Below are positions 1 to 8,902 of a stretch of DNA of 64,000 nt, one piece after another. Source of the DNA: G963691835 sp963691835 (GTDB lineage: Bacteria; Pseudomonadota; Alphaproteobacteria; Thalassobaculales; Thalassobaculaceae); assembly GCA_963691835.1 (NCBI GenBank), contig OY829383.1, forward strand, positions 1,612,001 to 1,676,000, written 5' to 3'. The notes beneath the pieces were generated by a model that worked only from the letters and a program-made list of their open reading frames with translations, had not been told where the DNA came from and searched no databases. Within the stretch, counting starts at the first letter, position 1, and the number at the start of each line of letters is the position of its first letter. Both the position numbers and the translations under genes were made by a program.

Positions 1-13
1 CGAAGACAATCGC

Positions 14-1162
14 ATGAGAACCATCCTTCAGGTTCTGCCGGCACTCGTGACCGGCGGTGTGGAGCGAGGCACCGTGGATATGGCCCGGGCCATCGTTCAG
101 ACCGGTTGGCGATCAGTCGTCGTTTCCAGGGGCGGCCCCATGGTGCACGAGCTGGACAGGGTCGGCGCGACCCACATCGAGCTGCCCGTCCACTCGAAGA
201 ACCCGACACGGTGGCGGGCGACCTTCGATGCCCTGGTCAACGTGATCGACCGGGAGGGCGTGGACCTCGTCCATGCGCGGTCCCGCATGCCCGCGTGGCT
301 CGCGTGGCGGGCGGCGCGGCGCGCGAAGCTTCCGTTCGTAACCACGTTTCACGGGCGCTATCCGGACTCCTTTCCTCTGAAGCGCCTCTACAACAGCGTC
401 ATGGCGCGCGGTGACCGGGTGATCGCGATCTCAGAGTTCGTGAGCCGGGAGGTGAGCCGGCGGTTTGGAGTCGGCGCCGACCGCCTCCGTGTCATTCCTA
501 GAGGCATCGACCTCGACCAATTCGATCCGGACCGGGTATCAGCCGAACGCATGATCAAGCTCGCCGATCAATGGGCGCTACCGGATGGTGCGGAAGTGGT
601 GATGATCCTGGGCCGGGTAACCCGCTGGAAAGGGCATCGGCTTCTGATCGATGCCATCCAGAGACTGGCGGACCGGGATGATATGTTCTGCCTTGTTGTC
701 GGGGCGTCCGAGGAAGGCTCAGGCTTTCGAGCAGAGCTCGACCGCACGATTGCCGAGATGGGGCTGCAGGGAAAAGTCCGCTTCGTCGGGGAATGCCGGG
801 ATCTTCCCGCTGCTTACAAACTCGCCGATGTGGTGGTCTCGGCATCGCTGGACCCGGAGCCGTTCGGCAGAACGATCGTCGAAGCCCAGGCCATGGGCAG
901 GCCGGTCGTGGCCACGCGGCATGGCGGTGCTGCGGAAACTGTCGTCGAAGGGGAAACCGGATGGCTGTCGGAACCAGGAGACCCGAATGCCATGGCCGCG
1001 GCAATCCGCAACGCACTCGATCTTCCGGCAGAAGCGCGTGAGCGGGTGTTCCAAGCCTCCATTGAAAATGCGCGCCAACACTATGGATGGGCGCTGATGT
1101 GTGAGCGCACCTTGTCGGTCTATGACGAGTTGTTCGCAGAGCAAACCGCTCCACGGAAATGA
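14..1162 (+). CDS. Glycosyltransferase family 4 protein
   Basis: This 382-residue protein is a GT-B fold retaining glycosyltransferase of the GT4 type, which transfers a sugar from a nucleotide-sugar donor, probably during LPS or polysaccharide assembly at the inner face of the membrane. The N-terminus has the family glycine motif GGVERG (residues 14-19). The C-terminal donor-binding half has the E-x7-E motif (E282 in EPFGRTIVE to E290), followed by a typical GRPVVAT stretch. The length fits a complete GT4 enzyme. Its stop overlaps the start of the next glycosyltransferase gene by four bases (ATGA), so the two are co-translated. The exact sugar and acceptor cannot be read from the sequence. 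Confidence 0.9.
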   Translation: MRTILQVLPALVTGGVERGTVDMARAIVQTGWRSVVVSRGGPMVHELDRVGATHIELPVHSKNPTRWRATFDALVNVIDREGVDLVHARSRMPAWLAWRAARRAKLPFVTTFHGRYPDSFPLKRLYNSVMARGDRVIAISEFVSREVSRRFGVGADRLRVIPRGIDLDQFDPDRVSAERMIKLADQWALPDGAEVVMILGRVTRWKGHRLLIDAIQRLADRDDMFCLVVGASEEGSGFRAELDRTIAEMGLQGKVRFVGECRDLPAAYKLADVVVSASLDPEPFGRTIVEAQAMGRPVVATRHGGAAETVVEGETGWLSEPGDPNAMAAAIRNALDLPAEARERVFQASIENARQHYGWALMCERTLSVYDELFAEQTAPRK

Positions 1163-2124
1163 CGAACCCCCAACCGATCCTGGTCATCAAGCTCGGCGCG
1201 CTTGGTGATTTCGTTTACGCCGTCGGTCCCATGCAGGCAATCCGCCGCGCGCACCCTGACCACCCGCTCATTCTCCTCACGCGCCCCGGGTATGGGGAAC
1301 TGGGCGAAATGACAGGGCTGTTCGACGAGATCTGGATTGATGACGCCCCCAAGGCTTGGAACATCGGCCGCCTGCTCGGTCTGCGTCGCCGATTGCGGGG
1401 GGCTGGGTTCGAACGGATCTACGACCTCCAGACATCCGACCGCAGTGCGCTCTATCACCGCCTGTTTTTGCCAGGTCGGGCGCCGGACTGGTCAGGCGTG
1501 GTGAAGGGTACGCGGTTCGAGCACCGCTACACGAAGCCTCACCGGATGCACACCGTCGAGCGTCAGAGAGCACAGCTCGCCATTGCCGGGATCGAGGACG
1601 TCCCTTTGGCTGACCTGTCCTTCATGGCCGAGCGGGGTGATATCAAACGTTTCGGTCTGACGGAGCGGTTCGCCCTCGTCATCCCGGGCTCATCACCAAA
1701 CCGGGCTGCTTTGAAACGCTGGCCGGCCGATCGGTACGGCGAGGTCGCCGGATGGCTGGCCGCCCGGGGCATCACCCCAGTCCTCGTCGGCGGACCGGAC
1801 GACAGGGATGCCGTCGAAAAGATCCGTGCAGCCTGTCCGGGGGCGGTGGATCTGACCGGGGAGACAAGCCTCTTCGACGTTGCCGCCCTTGCCCGCGCGG
1901 CCGTCCTGGCCATCGGCAACGATACAGGACCGATCCATGTCACCGCACTCTCCGGCTGCCCGACCCTAGGCCTCTATGGCCGGGCGTTGCCGCCGGAGAA
2001 GCTGGTGCCCAAGGGACCTTCCGTCGATGTCTTGATTGGCGACGCCACCGCCGACATCGAGACCGCGGCCGCCATCAAGGCCCTGGAAGATCTGCTTGCC
2101 GGGTCAGACGCGCGGCCCGCATGA
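1159..2124 (+). CDS. Glycosyltransferase family 9 (heptosyltransferase-like) protein
   Basis: The 321-residue product looks like an ADP-heptose:LPS heptosyltransferase-family (GT9) enzyme. The N-terminus reads ILVIKLGALGDFVYA, the family's opening strand and glycine turn. The C-terminal nucleotide-sugar site shows the GNDTGPIHVTAL motif near residue 255. The family adds heptose or related sugars to the LPS inner core on the cytoplasmic side. The gene overlaps the upstream GT4 gene by ATGA, so both probably work on one surface glycan. It may not use heptose, because GT9 members of other specificity share these motifs. Confidence 0.88.
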   Translation: MTNPQPILVIKLGALGDFVYAVGPMQAIRRAHPDHPLILLTRPGYGELGEMTGLFDEIWIDDAPKAWNIGRLLGLRRRLRGAGFERIYDLQTSDRSALYHRLFLPGRAPDWSGVVKGTRFEHRYTKPHRMHTVERQRAQLAIAGIEDVPLADLSFMAERGDIKRFGLTERFALVIPGSSPNRAALKRWPADRYGEVAGWLAARGITPVLVGGPDDRDAVEKIRAACPGAVDLTGETSLFDVAALARAAVLAIGNDTGPIHVTALSGCPTLGLYGRALPPEKLVPKGPSVDVLIGDATADIETAAAIKALEDLLAGSDARPA

Positions 2125-2158
2125 TCCCCGCCAATCAGAAGAGAGGGAGGGGGCTTTC

Positions 2159-2557
2159 ATGTCCATGACCACAAAAACACTGGATCCCGCCGACATCGTT
2201 GCGATGGGGGTTCCGAACTACACCCACGGGGTCGTCGTCGACGGTGCGACACGTTGGCTGGCCCTGTCCGGACAGGTCGGGTTGAACCCGGACGGCAGCA
2301 CGGCGGCGGGCTTCGAAGCTCAGGCCGACCGCGTCTTCGCCAACATCTCCGCTTGTTTGAAGGAAGGAGGCATGACGGTCGACGACATCCGTTTCCTGCG
2401 GATTTTCGTGGTCGACCGGGACGATATTCCCAAGCTGCGTCAGGCTCGATCCGCCTTTCTGGGGCCTGACCGGTTGGTGCCCTCAACGCTGGTGATCGTC
2501 TCCGGCCTAGTGAACCCGGATTGGCTGCTGGAGGTTGAGGTGGTGGCGGCGCAGTAG
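2159..2557 (+). CDS. RidA family protein (YjgF/YER057c/UK114)
   Basis: A 132-residue protein of the RidA/YjgF family, whose canonical members are trimeric deaminases hydrolysing reactive enamine/imine intermediates. Recognisable parts are LALSGQVGLNPDG near the N-terminus and the closing PSTLVIVSGLVNPDWLLEVEVVA. The usual C-terminal arginine of the canonical RidA subgroup (R in the PxRxxxxV context) is not evident at the PSTLVI position, so this may be a non-canonical subgroup with another substrate. I chose ATG 2159 because a strong Shine-Dalgarno (GAGAGGGAGGGGG) lies just upstream. A longer in-frame start at 2036 would lie inside the preceding gene. Confidence 0.85.
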   Translation: MSMTTKTLDPADIVAMGVPNYTHGVVVDGATRWLALSGQVGLNPDGSTAAGFEAQADRVFANISACLKEGGMTVDDIRFLRIFVVDRDDIPKLRQARSAFLGPDRLVPSTLVIVSGLVNPDWLLEVEVVAAQ

Positions 2558-2634
2558 GACGCCGCCCGCACCGACGCCGGCCTGAAGTGTCGCCTGATGT
2601 GTCGTATGTCGGCCAATCCGCGACGGTCCGTCGC

Positions 2635-2662
2635 TTGACACTCTGCCCGGCCGTCTTCTAAG
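2635..2662 (+). promoter_or_regulatory. Candidate sigma-70 promoter for etfBA
   Basis: A perfect TTGACA (2635-2640) is followed after 16 bases by TCTAAG (2657-2662), which matches the -10 consensus at four of six positions. It lies about 60 bases upstream of the etfB start in the only non-coding stretch before the operon. Confidence 0.45.
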
Positions 2663-2724
2663 CAAGGTCACTCGCGGTAAAGGGTGCCGAAAACCCTCCG
2701 CACCGACAAACTCCCGAGGACGCC

Positions 2725-3474
2725 ATGAAAGTGCTCGTGCCCGTGAAGCGGGTTATCGACTACAACGTGAAAGTACGCGTTAAAGCCGACCAGACGGGGG
2801 TCGAACTGGCCAACGTCAAGATGTCCATGAACCCCTTCGACGAGATCTCCGTCGAGGAGGCGATCCGCCTCAAGGAAGCCGGTAAGGCTGATGAGGTGGT
2901 GGTCGTCTCCCTCGGCGTGCAGCAGTGCCAGGAGACGATCCGCACCGCGCTTGCCATGGGCGCCGACCGGGGCATCCTGGTGACGCACGACGGCGACCTG
3001 GAGCCGCTGGCCGTCGCCAAGATGCTGAAGGCGATCGTCGACAAGGAAGAGCCGGGTCTCGTGATCCTCGGCAAGCAGGCGATCGACGACGACTGCAACC
3101 AAACGGGTCAGATGCTCGCCGCCCTGCTCGGCTGGCCGCAGGGCACGTTCGCCTCTGAGATTGAGATCGGTGACGGCTCAATGAAGGTTGTCCGCGAAGT
3201 GGACGGCGGGCTCGAGACCGTGACCCTCAACATGCCGGCGATCGTCACGACCGATCTCCGCCTGAATGAGCCGCGTTACGCCTCGCTGCCGAACATCATG
3301 AAGGCCAAGAAGAAGCCGATCGACACCATGACCCCGGCGGATCTCGGCGTTGACCCGGCACCGCGCCTGGAAGTCCTCAAAGTCGTCGAACCGGCGAAAC
3401 GCGAGGCCGGGATTAAAGTTCCGGACGTTGCCACCCTGGTCGAGAAACTGCATAACGAAGCGAAGGTGATTTGA
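2725..3474 (+). CDS. etfB: Electron transfer flavoprotein subunit beta
   Basis: The 249-residue protein is the beta subunit of the electron transfer flavoprotein, the soluble FAD/AMP heterodimer that accepts electrons from acyl-CoA and other dehydrogenases and passes them to ETF:quinone oxidoreductase. The start MKVLVPVKRVIDYNVKVRV, the central GKQAIDDDCNQTGQMLA and the VTTDLRLNEPRYASLPNIMKAKKKP signature are textbook EtfB. The length is normal. Its TGA overlaps the etfA ATG by one base, the usual tight coupling that keeps the subunits balanced. The downstream 3-hydroxyacyl-CoA dehydrogenase fits a role in fatty-acyl-CoA or butyryl-CoA oxidation. Confidence 0.97.
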   Translation: MKVLVPVKRVIDYNVKVRVKADQTGVELANVKMSMNPFDEISVEEAIRLKEAGKADEVVVVSLGVQQCQETIRTALAMGADRGILVTHDGDLEPLAVAKMLKAIVDKEEPGLVILGKQAIDDDCNQTGQMLAALLGWPQGTFASEIEIGDGSMKVVREVDGGLETVTLNMPAIVTTDLRLNEPRYASLPNIMKAKKKPIDTMTPADLGVDPAPRLEVLKVVEPAKREAGIKVPDVATLVEKLHNEAKVI

Positions 3475-4418
3475 TGAGCATTCTTGTCGTCGCCGAACAC
3501 GACAATTCGGCCCTGAAGCCCGCCACGCTGAACGCCGTCGCCGCCGCCGTCGCCATTGGCGGTGATATCGATGTGCTCGTTGCCGGCTCCGACGCCGGCA
3601 GTGCTGCAGCGGAAGCGGCGAAAGTCGCCGGTGTGAGCAAGGTTCTTCATGCAGAAGGGGCAGAGTACGCCAACGCGCTCGCCGAGAACCTGGCACCGCT
3701 GGTCGTCTCCCTCGCCGGGGGTTACAGCCACGTTCTCGCCGCGGCCACCACGTCCGGCAAGAATGTGATGCCCCGCGTGGCGGCCGCCCTCGACGTCGCT
3801 CAGATTTCCGAGATCATCGAGGTTGTCGACGCGGAGACGTTCGTTCGACCGATCTACGCCGGTAACGCGCTGGCAACCGTCAAGTCGAGCGACGCAACCA
3901 AAGTCATCACCGTGCGGGCGACCGCCTTTGAAGCCGCAGCAGCCGAGGGCGGGTCCGCTGGTGTCGAAAGCGCCGCGAGTGCGGGTGACGCGGGCATGTC
4001 CACCTGGAACGGCTCCGAGCTCAGCAAGTCGGAACGCCCGGAACTGACCAGTGCGGGGATCGTCATCTCCGGCGGTCGGGGCATGCAGTCCGGTGACAAC
4101 TTCCCAATGCTGGAAGGGATCGCGGACAAGCTTGGTGCCGCTGTGGGTGCGTCGCGCGCTGCCGTCGACGCGGGCTTCGTGCCGAACGACTACCAGGTCG
4201 GCCAGACCGGCAAGGTCGTCGCTCCCGAGTTGTACGTGGCTGTCGGCATCTCCGGCGCCATCCAGCATCTCGCCGGCATGAAGGACAGCAAGGTCATCGT
4301 CGCCATCAACAAGGACGAGGAAGCGCCGATCTTCCAGGTCGCCGATTACGGCCTCGTCGCCGACCTGTTCAAGGCGGTTCCTGAGTTGAGCGACGAAATC
4401 GACAAGGTCCGCGGCTGA
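3474..4418 (+). CDS. etfA: Electron transfer flavoprotein subunit alpha
   Basis: The 314-residue alpha subunit of ETF carries most of the FAD site. The C-terminal FAD domain is clear: SGGRGMQSGDNF, then GASRAAVDAG, QVGQTGKVVAPELY and GISGAIQHLAGM, ending in NKDEEAPIFQVADYGLVADLF. The N-terminal domain starts SILVVAEHDN. I start at ATG 3474, which shares its A with the etfB stop (TGATG), rather than the TTG three bases earlier. Function and partner are as for etfB. Confidence 0.97.
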   Translation: MSILVVAEHDNSALKPATLNAVAAAVAIGGDIDVLVAGSDAGSAAAEAAKVAGVSKVLHAEGAEYANALAENLAPLVVSLAGGYSHVLAAATTSGKNVMPRVAAALDVAQISEIIEVVDAETFVRPIYAGNALATVKSSDATKVITVRATAFEAAAAEGGSAGVESAASAGDAGMSTWNGSELSKSERPELTSAGIVISGGRGMQSGDNFPMLEGIADKLGAAVGASRAAVDAGFVPNDYQVGQTGKVVAPELYVAVGISGAIQHLAGMKDSKVIVAINKDEEAPIFQVADYGLVADLFKAVPELSDEIDKVRG

Positions 4419-4533
4419 CGCGGACCCGCCTGGGCGACGGCCCTCCCCGGTAGATCAAACTGATGAACCGGGGGGTGCTGCTTCAGCATGAAAAGCGTCG
4501 TCGCTGCGGGCCAAGGAAGGACTGGGGGACGAT

Positions 4534-5406
4534 ATGACGTCCATCGTTGGGGTGATCGGCAGTGGTCAGATGGGTGCCGGCATCGCGCAGGTCGCGGCCG
4601 CGTCCGGGCTGGATGTGAAGCTTCTTGATCTTGATGCGGCTGTGCTTGAGAAAGCGGTCGGCGACATCGAAAAGAGCATGATGCGCCAGGTCTCAAAAGG
4701 CCGCCTCGACGAGACCACGGCAAAAGTGGCGCTGGCCCGGATTACGACCGGGACCGACTACGCCATGTTTTCCGACGCCGACATCGTGATCGAGGCGGCA
4801 ACCGAGAACGAAGACGTCAAACGGAAGATTTTCGAGACCTTGGTCCCGGCCCTGTCCGAGACGGCCATCGTCGCGTCCAACACCTCCTCCATCTCGATCA
4901 CGCGGCTCGCGACCTACACGGATCGGCCGTCCAGGTTCATGGGCATGCATTTCATGAATCCGGTGCCGGTGATGAAGCTGGTGGAGCTCATCCGGGGCAT
5001 CCAAACGGATCAGCCGACCTTCGAAACCGTGCGCGCGCTTGCCGATCGTTTGGACAAGACCGTGGCCGTTGCCGAGGACTTTCCGGCCTTCATCGTCAAC
5101 CGGATCCTACTGCCGATGATCAACGAGGCGGTCTACACCCTCTACGAAGGCGTGGGATCGGTTGAGTCGATCGACACGGCGATGAAACTCGGTGCCAATC
5201 ACCCCATGGGGCCTCTTCAACTCGCCGATTTCATCGGGCTGGATACGTGCCTGGCGGTGATGCACGTCCTCTACGACGGGCTGGCCGACTCCAAGTACCG
5301 CCCCTGCCCGCTGCTGGTTAAGTATGTCGAGGCCGGATGGCTCGGTCGGAAGACCGGCCGGGGCTTCTACGACTACTCAGGCGACATTCCGGTGCCAACG
5401 CGCTGA
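4534..5406 (+). CDS. 3-hydroxybutyryl-CoA dehydrogenase family protein
   Basis: A 290-residue enzyme of the 3-hydroxyacyl-CoA dehydrogenase family (Hbd/PaaH type), oxidising or forming (S)-3-hydroxyacyl-CoA with NAD(P). The Rossmann motif GVIGSGQMGAGIAQ is at the N-terminus. VASNTSSISIT, then MGMHFMNPVPVMKLVE with the catalytic histidine, and the C-terminal NRILLPMINEAV and GLDTCLAVM segments complete the two-domain fold. The length equals the stand-alone family, not the multifunctional FadB form. It lies 115 bases after etfA on the same strand, so beta-oxidation or the acetoacetyl-CoA/butyryl-CoA cycle is the likely role. The phaA/phaB genes elsewhere in the window handle the same C4 level. 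Confidence 0.93.
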   Translation: MTSIVGVIGSGQMGAGIAQVAAASGLDVKLLDLDAAVLEKAVGDIEKSMMRQVSKGRLDETTAKVALARITTGTDYAMFSDADIVIEAATENEDVKRKIFETLVPALSETAIVASNTSSISITRLATYTDRPSRFMGMHFMNPVPVMKLVELIRGIQTDQPTFETVRALADRLDKTVAVAEDFPAFIVNRILLPMINEAVYTLYEGVGSVESIDTAMKLGANHPMGPLQLADFIGLDTCLAVMHVLYDGLADSKYRPCPLLVKYVEAGWLGRKTGRGFYDYSGDIPVPTR

Positions 5407-5426
5407 CCCTAAGGGCAACCATGCAG

Positions 5427-6086
5427 CTATTCAGACCGGACACCGGCCTGAATGGCAATGTTGCCATGCTGGTGAAGAACGCCCCAGCGAAGGCCGGCAT
5501 TCTCGAACATGGCCTTGTACGCCTCAAGGGACGCGACCGCGTTGGTCGGTGACAGGTCCGCTTCGTAGGCCGCGAAGTCGTCGGTCTGCCGCATGCCCCG
5601 CCCGTAGACCCGTTCCTGCCTTTGCCAGAGGATCTGCTGATGGGGGAAGAGTGCCGCGTCCGTCAGCCTCACCCGGTCAAACAGCAGGAAAGTGCCGCCC
5701 GGCGCCAGATGCCCAGCGACCCACGCCACCAACGTCTGCTTCTGCTGGTCCGTCAGGTCGTGGAAGGTCAGCCCGGTCACCACGACGGGAAAGTCAGCGC
5801 CTGTGCCGTGAAGCACATCGGGGTGACGCAGGTCCCCCTCGATCCAGGTGTGGTGGGGAAACCGCTCTGCGGCCGCCGAAAGTGACTCCCCTTTCAGATC
5901 CACACCGACGATTTGAACGCCGATCCGTTTGGCGGAGAGAATGTGCGCGAAGTAGCCGGTCCCGCAGCCAAGATCCAGGATTCGCCCGTGAGGGCCCGCG
6001 AGATCGGCCACAAGATCCGCCAAAATGTCGAGCTGTTCGGCGCGCGTGGGGTGGCGTTGAATGGGGTCGTCCAAGACTCTCTCCAT
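5427..6086 (-). CDS. Class I SAM-dependent methyltransferase
   Basis: The product of about 219 residues is a stand-alone Rossmann-fold methyltransferase. Motif I reads ILDLGCGTGYFAHIL, followed by VGVDLKGESLS (motif II acid), an EGDLRHPDV stretch and VVTGLTFHDLTDQQKQTLVAWVAGHLAPGGTFLLFD, the typical motif IV/post-motif region. The substrate is unknown. I prefer ATG 6086 (MERVLDD), with GGA a few bases upstream, over the GTG at 6125. It is convergent with the hydroxyacyl-CoA dehydrogenase gene (20-base gap) and divergent from the small ORF at 6222; both may be controlled from the dyad near 6158. Confidence 0.8.
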   Translation of the reverse strand: MERVLDDPIQRHPTRAEQLDILADLVADLAGPHGRILDLGCGTGYFAHILSAKRIGVQIVGVDLKGESLSAAAERFPHHTWIEGDLRHPDVLHGTGADFPVVVTGLTFHDLTDQQKQTLVAWVAGHLAPGGTFLLFDRVRLTDAALFPHQQILWQRQERVYGRGMRQTDDFAAYEADLSPTNAVASLEAYKAMFENAGLRWGVLHQHGNIAIQAGVRSE

Positions 6087-6142
6087 GATTCCAGGGCTGT
6101 GGTATATTCGCCTTTCTCGGAGCACGGGGCCGAAGATTCCCC

Positions 6143-6171
6143 TTGCATTTAGATAGAATTTTATCTATACA
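6143..6171 (+). promoter_or_regulatory. Candidate promoter with an 18-bp operator-like dyad
   Basis: TTGCAT (6143-6148) and TATACA (6166-6171) are spaced by 17 bases. Between them and overlapping the -10 is a perfect dyad, TAGATA-GAATTT-TATCTA (6150-6167). The stretch is AT-rich against a GC-rich background. It sits between the divergent methyltransferase and small ORF, so a repressor bound here could act on both. The binding protein is not identified. Confidence 0.45.
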
Positions 6172-6221
6172 AACCGTGTCCCACCAGAACGGTGGCTGAT
6201 AACGCTTCCAGAAGGAAGGAA

Positions 6222-6416
6222 ATGATCATGACCAAGATGACCGCCGACCAGGCGTTGAACCTCCTTGTCCGTTCCCTCGACGATCTAGACGCGCACGACG
6301 ATCGTGTTGCTGCCGCCCTCAGCCGCGCGCTCCATATGGAGCAGATGGGCTTTGGGGGCATTCAGCACGATGCGATCCGGGACATTGCCCTTCCCGTTTC
6401 CGCAATGGTTCACTGA
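6222..6416 (+). CDS. Small protein of unknown function (64 residues)
   Basis: I do not recognise this 64-residue protein. It begins MIMTKMTADQALNLL, is largely helical in appearance with an acidic middle (SLDDLDAHDDR), and has no signal peptide, transmembrane segment or cysteine pair. A strong Shine-Dalgarno (AAGGAAGGA) stands just upstream of ATG 6222, which makes this start much better than the in-frame 6192. It is preceded by a plausible promoter overlapping an 18-bp dyad. Translation is likely because of these signals, but there is no family support. Confidence 0.55.
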   Translation: MIMTKMTADQALNLLVRSLDDLDAHDDRVAAALSRALHMEQMGFGGIQHDAIRDIALPVSAMVH

Positions 6417-6469
6417 GGCGCGCTGGAGCAGCGTCCGTCGCCGCTCCACCGATCACCCAAGCTCAGAGT

Positions 6470-7063
6470 TCAGGTCCTCGGCCGATCCGGTGTCGACCGC
6501 GCGCGGTCCCATCCGGCGGCGTTTGTAATGAGGCTCTGTCCCTCGGTCACAAGGAACTCGGCGGCGTTCAGGAAGTCCGAAATGTCCGCCGGGGTCCGGA
6601 GATGGGCGACCCGAGCTGTCGCCCGGTGACGCTCGATCTCGGCCTTGAGTTTGGGTTTGGCCTTATGGACCCGCCACATGACGGGAACGATGGCGAACCC
6701 GACATCGGCATAGTCGCACCCGTCTGGCGCGGGTGGGCGCAGACCCTTTTTGGCCGCCCTGCGGCGCTTGGCGACCCATAGGAAATGCCGCGGCAGCGAC
6801 AGGTCCACATGCACGATCGTGTCCGCGCGCTCTAGGCGGGCTGCGACACTATCCCACGGCCCGACACCGTCGATCACCCAGCGGTCATCGGCGATGATCG
6901 TATCGTGGTCCCTTCGAAAGGCCCGGTCCGGGCGGAGTTTCCATCCGGGTCCCCACATGAGGTCGTCTACGGCGTGGTAGGGAAGATCGAGCATCGCCGC
7001 AAGACGGCGGCTAAGCGTCGACTTGCCGCCCCCGGCATTCCCGATCACAGCGATGCGTTTCAT
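6470..7063 (-). CDS. P-loop nucleoside kinase-like protein (adenylate kinase / FlaR-like)
   Basis: A 197-residue protein with an N-terminal Walker A, GNAGGGKSTLSRRLA (residues 8-22), followed by the DDLMWGPGW region and WVIDGVGPWDS typical of the small adenylate-kinase-like ATPases often annotated as 'topology modulation' or FlaR-like proteins. A basic helix (FLWVAKRRRAAKKG) follows. The family's true substrate is generally unproven. It lies 50 bases downstream of the EAL-domain gene on the same strand and may be co-transcribed, but I see no functional link. Confidence 0.75.
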   Translation of the reverse strand: MKRIAVIGNAGGGKSTLSRRLAAMLDLPYHAVDDLMWGPGWKLRPDRAFRRDHDTIIADDRWVIDGVGPWDSVAARLERADTIVHVDLSLPRHFLWVAKRRRAAKKGLRPPAPDGCDYADVGFAIVPVMWRVHKAKPKLKAEIERHRATARVAHLRTPADISDFLNAAEFLVTEGQSLITNAAGWDRARSTPDRPRT

Positions 7064-7113
7064 GCTCGGCCCGTGCCCATGGCACTCTCATCTATGGCCG
7101 TCTGACCGGGAAG

Positions 7114-8700
7114 CTATCGCCAACTGCCGGTGATCTCCATGGACGGACGACCGTACCGCCAACCCTGACCATAGTGTATGCCGAGATCGATGGCGAAGGA
7201 CTCGTGCCTTTCGGACTCGATCGCCTCGGCGATCATGTCGATCTTCCGGCTCTGACAGATCTGAACGATTCCGTCGATGATGACCCGGCGGTCCCCTTCC
7301 CGCGAAGCACGGTCGAACAGAGCGCCGTCAATCTTGGCGAAGTCGATCTGGAGCGTCTCCAGGCTGCGGAACGACGTGCCGCCCGCTCCGATATCGTCGA
7401 GACAAACCTTGTGGCCCGCTTTCCGGAGTATCTGGAGTTTCGCGTTCGCCCGCTCGAAGTCGTTGATCTTGACCGTTTCCGTCAGCTCGAAGATGAGCTG
7501 CGGGAGCACTTCCTTATAGGGCCGCATCGTGCGTTCGAGCTTGGCGAAGAAGTTCTCGCCATCAATGGACCGGGCCGACAGATTGACCGCCACCTTCGGC
7601 TTCCACCCCCGGTCCCATTCCATCTTCAGTCCTTGAAGGACCTGATCCACAACAGCCAGATCGAACTCCTCGATCAGCCCGGTCTCCTCGGCGAAGACCA
7701 CAAAGTCCTGAATGGATGTTCCGTTCGGCAGCCGCGCGAGCGCCTCGAAGTGATGAAGCCGTGCGTCGGGGATCTCGACGATGGGTTGGAGGGCGATTTC
7801 CACCATCCGGTCCTCGATCACGGCGCGGACCTCGACGATCTTCGGGACCGTCCGGGACATCATGGACTGCGCGGCCTGCTTGAGGTTCGGCAGATCGAAC
7901 TTCTCGATCCCGTCGGATGAGAACTTCCGCATCGCGTAGAGGAGGGCGCGAACCGCGTCCTCTTCTTCCAGACCGCCTGTATCGAGATCAATCGTGACCC
8001 GCCCGACCGAGACGCCCTCCGGCCCGCTTGCCTTGGTGATTTCCGAGACGCGGGCTTCAATGGCCTCGCCCTCGACCGCCTTGTCGTGCATCACCGCAAA
8101 ACGGTCACCGCCGATGGAACCCGCCGCATCCTGACCAACGGAGACCGACGCGAGATACTCATCGAGGGCGTCCATAAAGACCGCGATGCCAGGGCTATCG
8201 CCCCCCGCACGGGCCTCGGAAAGCCCGTCGAGAGACAGATAGGTCATCCGCGCCTCGACGCCTTCACTGATACTGCGGCGCAGACGATCAGCGATCCGGT
8301 TCTCCACAATGGCCGGGTCGTCGTGCCCGCCGCCGATCGCAGCCACCAGCGTGGGATCGAGGAAAGACAGGGTGATATAGGACTTGGACTTGTCCGTCGG
8401 CAGACGGCAGCCGCCCAACACCGCCCGCAGGTTCCCACCGGTCGCGGTCCGAATGCGGATCGCCACCGGGTCCGATTTCTGTCCCACAACAATCGACTTA
8501 ACCGTAAACGATAGGAATCTGCGCTCGCCCGGTGGGACGAACTCCAGGAAGGAGCGCCCGACGAAATCATCCGCAGAGGAGAGCCCGAGCCTCGACGCCG
8601 CACCCGAGGCGAACAGAATCGACATGTCGTCGTTCACTTCGAGAAGCAGGTCGGCAGCCGCAAAGGCGAACGCGACGAAGCGGTCCCGCTCCGTCTTCAT
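7114..8700 (-). CDS. PAS / degenerate GGDEF / EAL domain protein
   Basis: This 528-residue cytoplasmic protein is a cyclic-di-GMP signalling protein. An N-terminal PAS-like domain (about residues 5-115) is followed by a degenerate GGDEF domain whose signature reads GGDRF, so diguanylate cyclase activity is unlikely. A C-terminal EAL domain (about 285-525) follows: HHFEALARL, AVNLSA, FELTETV, LDDIGAGGTSFRSL, FAKIDGALF and IAEAIES. The EAL, DD, K and AE residues needed for c-di-GMP hydrolysis are kept, although the loop normally read as DFGTGYSS is altered to DIGAGGTS. There are no membrane segments. I start at ATG 8700 (MKTERDRF), since upstream codons read into a dyad-bearing intergenic region. 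Confidence 0.85.
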   Translation of the reverse strand: MKTERDRFVAFAFAAADLLLEVNDDMSILFASGAASRLGLSSADDFVGRSFLEFVPPGERRFLSFTVKSIVVGQKSDPVAIRIRTATGGNLRAVLGGCRLPTDKSKSYITLSFLDPTLVAAIGGGHDDPAIVENRIADRLRRSISEGVEARMTYLSLDGLSEARAGGDSPGIAVFMDALDEYLASVSVGQDAAGSIGGDRFAVMHDKAVEGEAIEARVSEITKASGPEGVSVGRVTIDLDTGGLEEEDAVRALLYAMRKFSSDGIEKFDLPNLKQAAQSMMSRTVPKIVEVRAVIEDRMVEIALQPIVEIPDARLHHFEALARLPNGTSIQDFVVFAEETGLIEEFDLAVVDQVLQGLKMEWDRGWKPKVAVNLSARSIDGENFFAKLERTMRPYKEVLPQLIFELTETVKINDFERANAKLQILRKAGHKVCLDDIGAGGTSFRSLETLQIDFAKIDGALFDRASREGDRRVIIDGIVQICQSRKIDMIAEAIESERHESFAIDLGIHYGQGWRYGRPSMEITGSWR

Positions 8701-8833
8701 GGATTTTCCCGTGCTCCCGTTGCTGAACGGCATTTCGCCAGCATCCCCCATAAGCCGATGATCCGGGTGTCGCACGCGAAATGCGTCTTCGGCAAGGTTC
8801 CAGTAGGAACGCACTCATGATTCTTCGGCCATT

Positions 8834-8848
8834 CTCTCAGAATGAGAG
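8834..8848. repeat. Short perfect dyad CTCTCA-GAA-TGAGAG
   Basis: A perfect six-base inverted repeat with a three-base centre lies between the EAL gene (minus strand) and the SRP RNA (plus strand). A further CTCTCA follows at 8854-8859. It may be a regulator site or a small hairpin in the EAL transcript leader. Confidence 0.35.
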
Positions 8849-8902
8849 GCGAACTCTCAACTTCCGACCCGAAGGAATCCGATGCCGATTCCCCGGTTGC
8901 TC

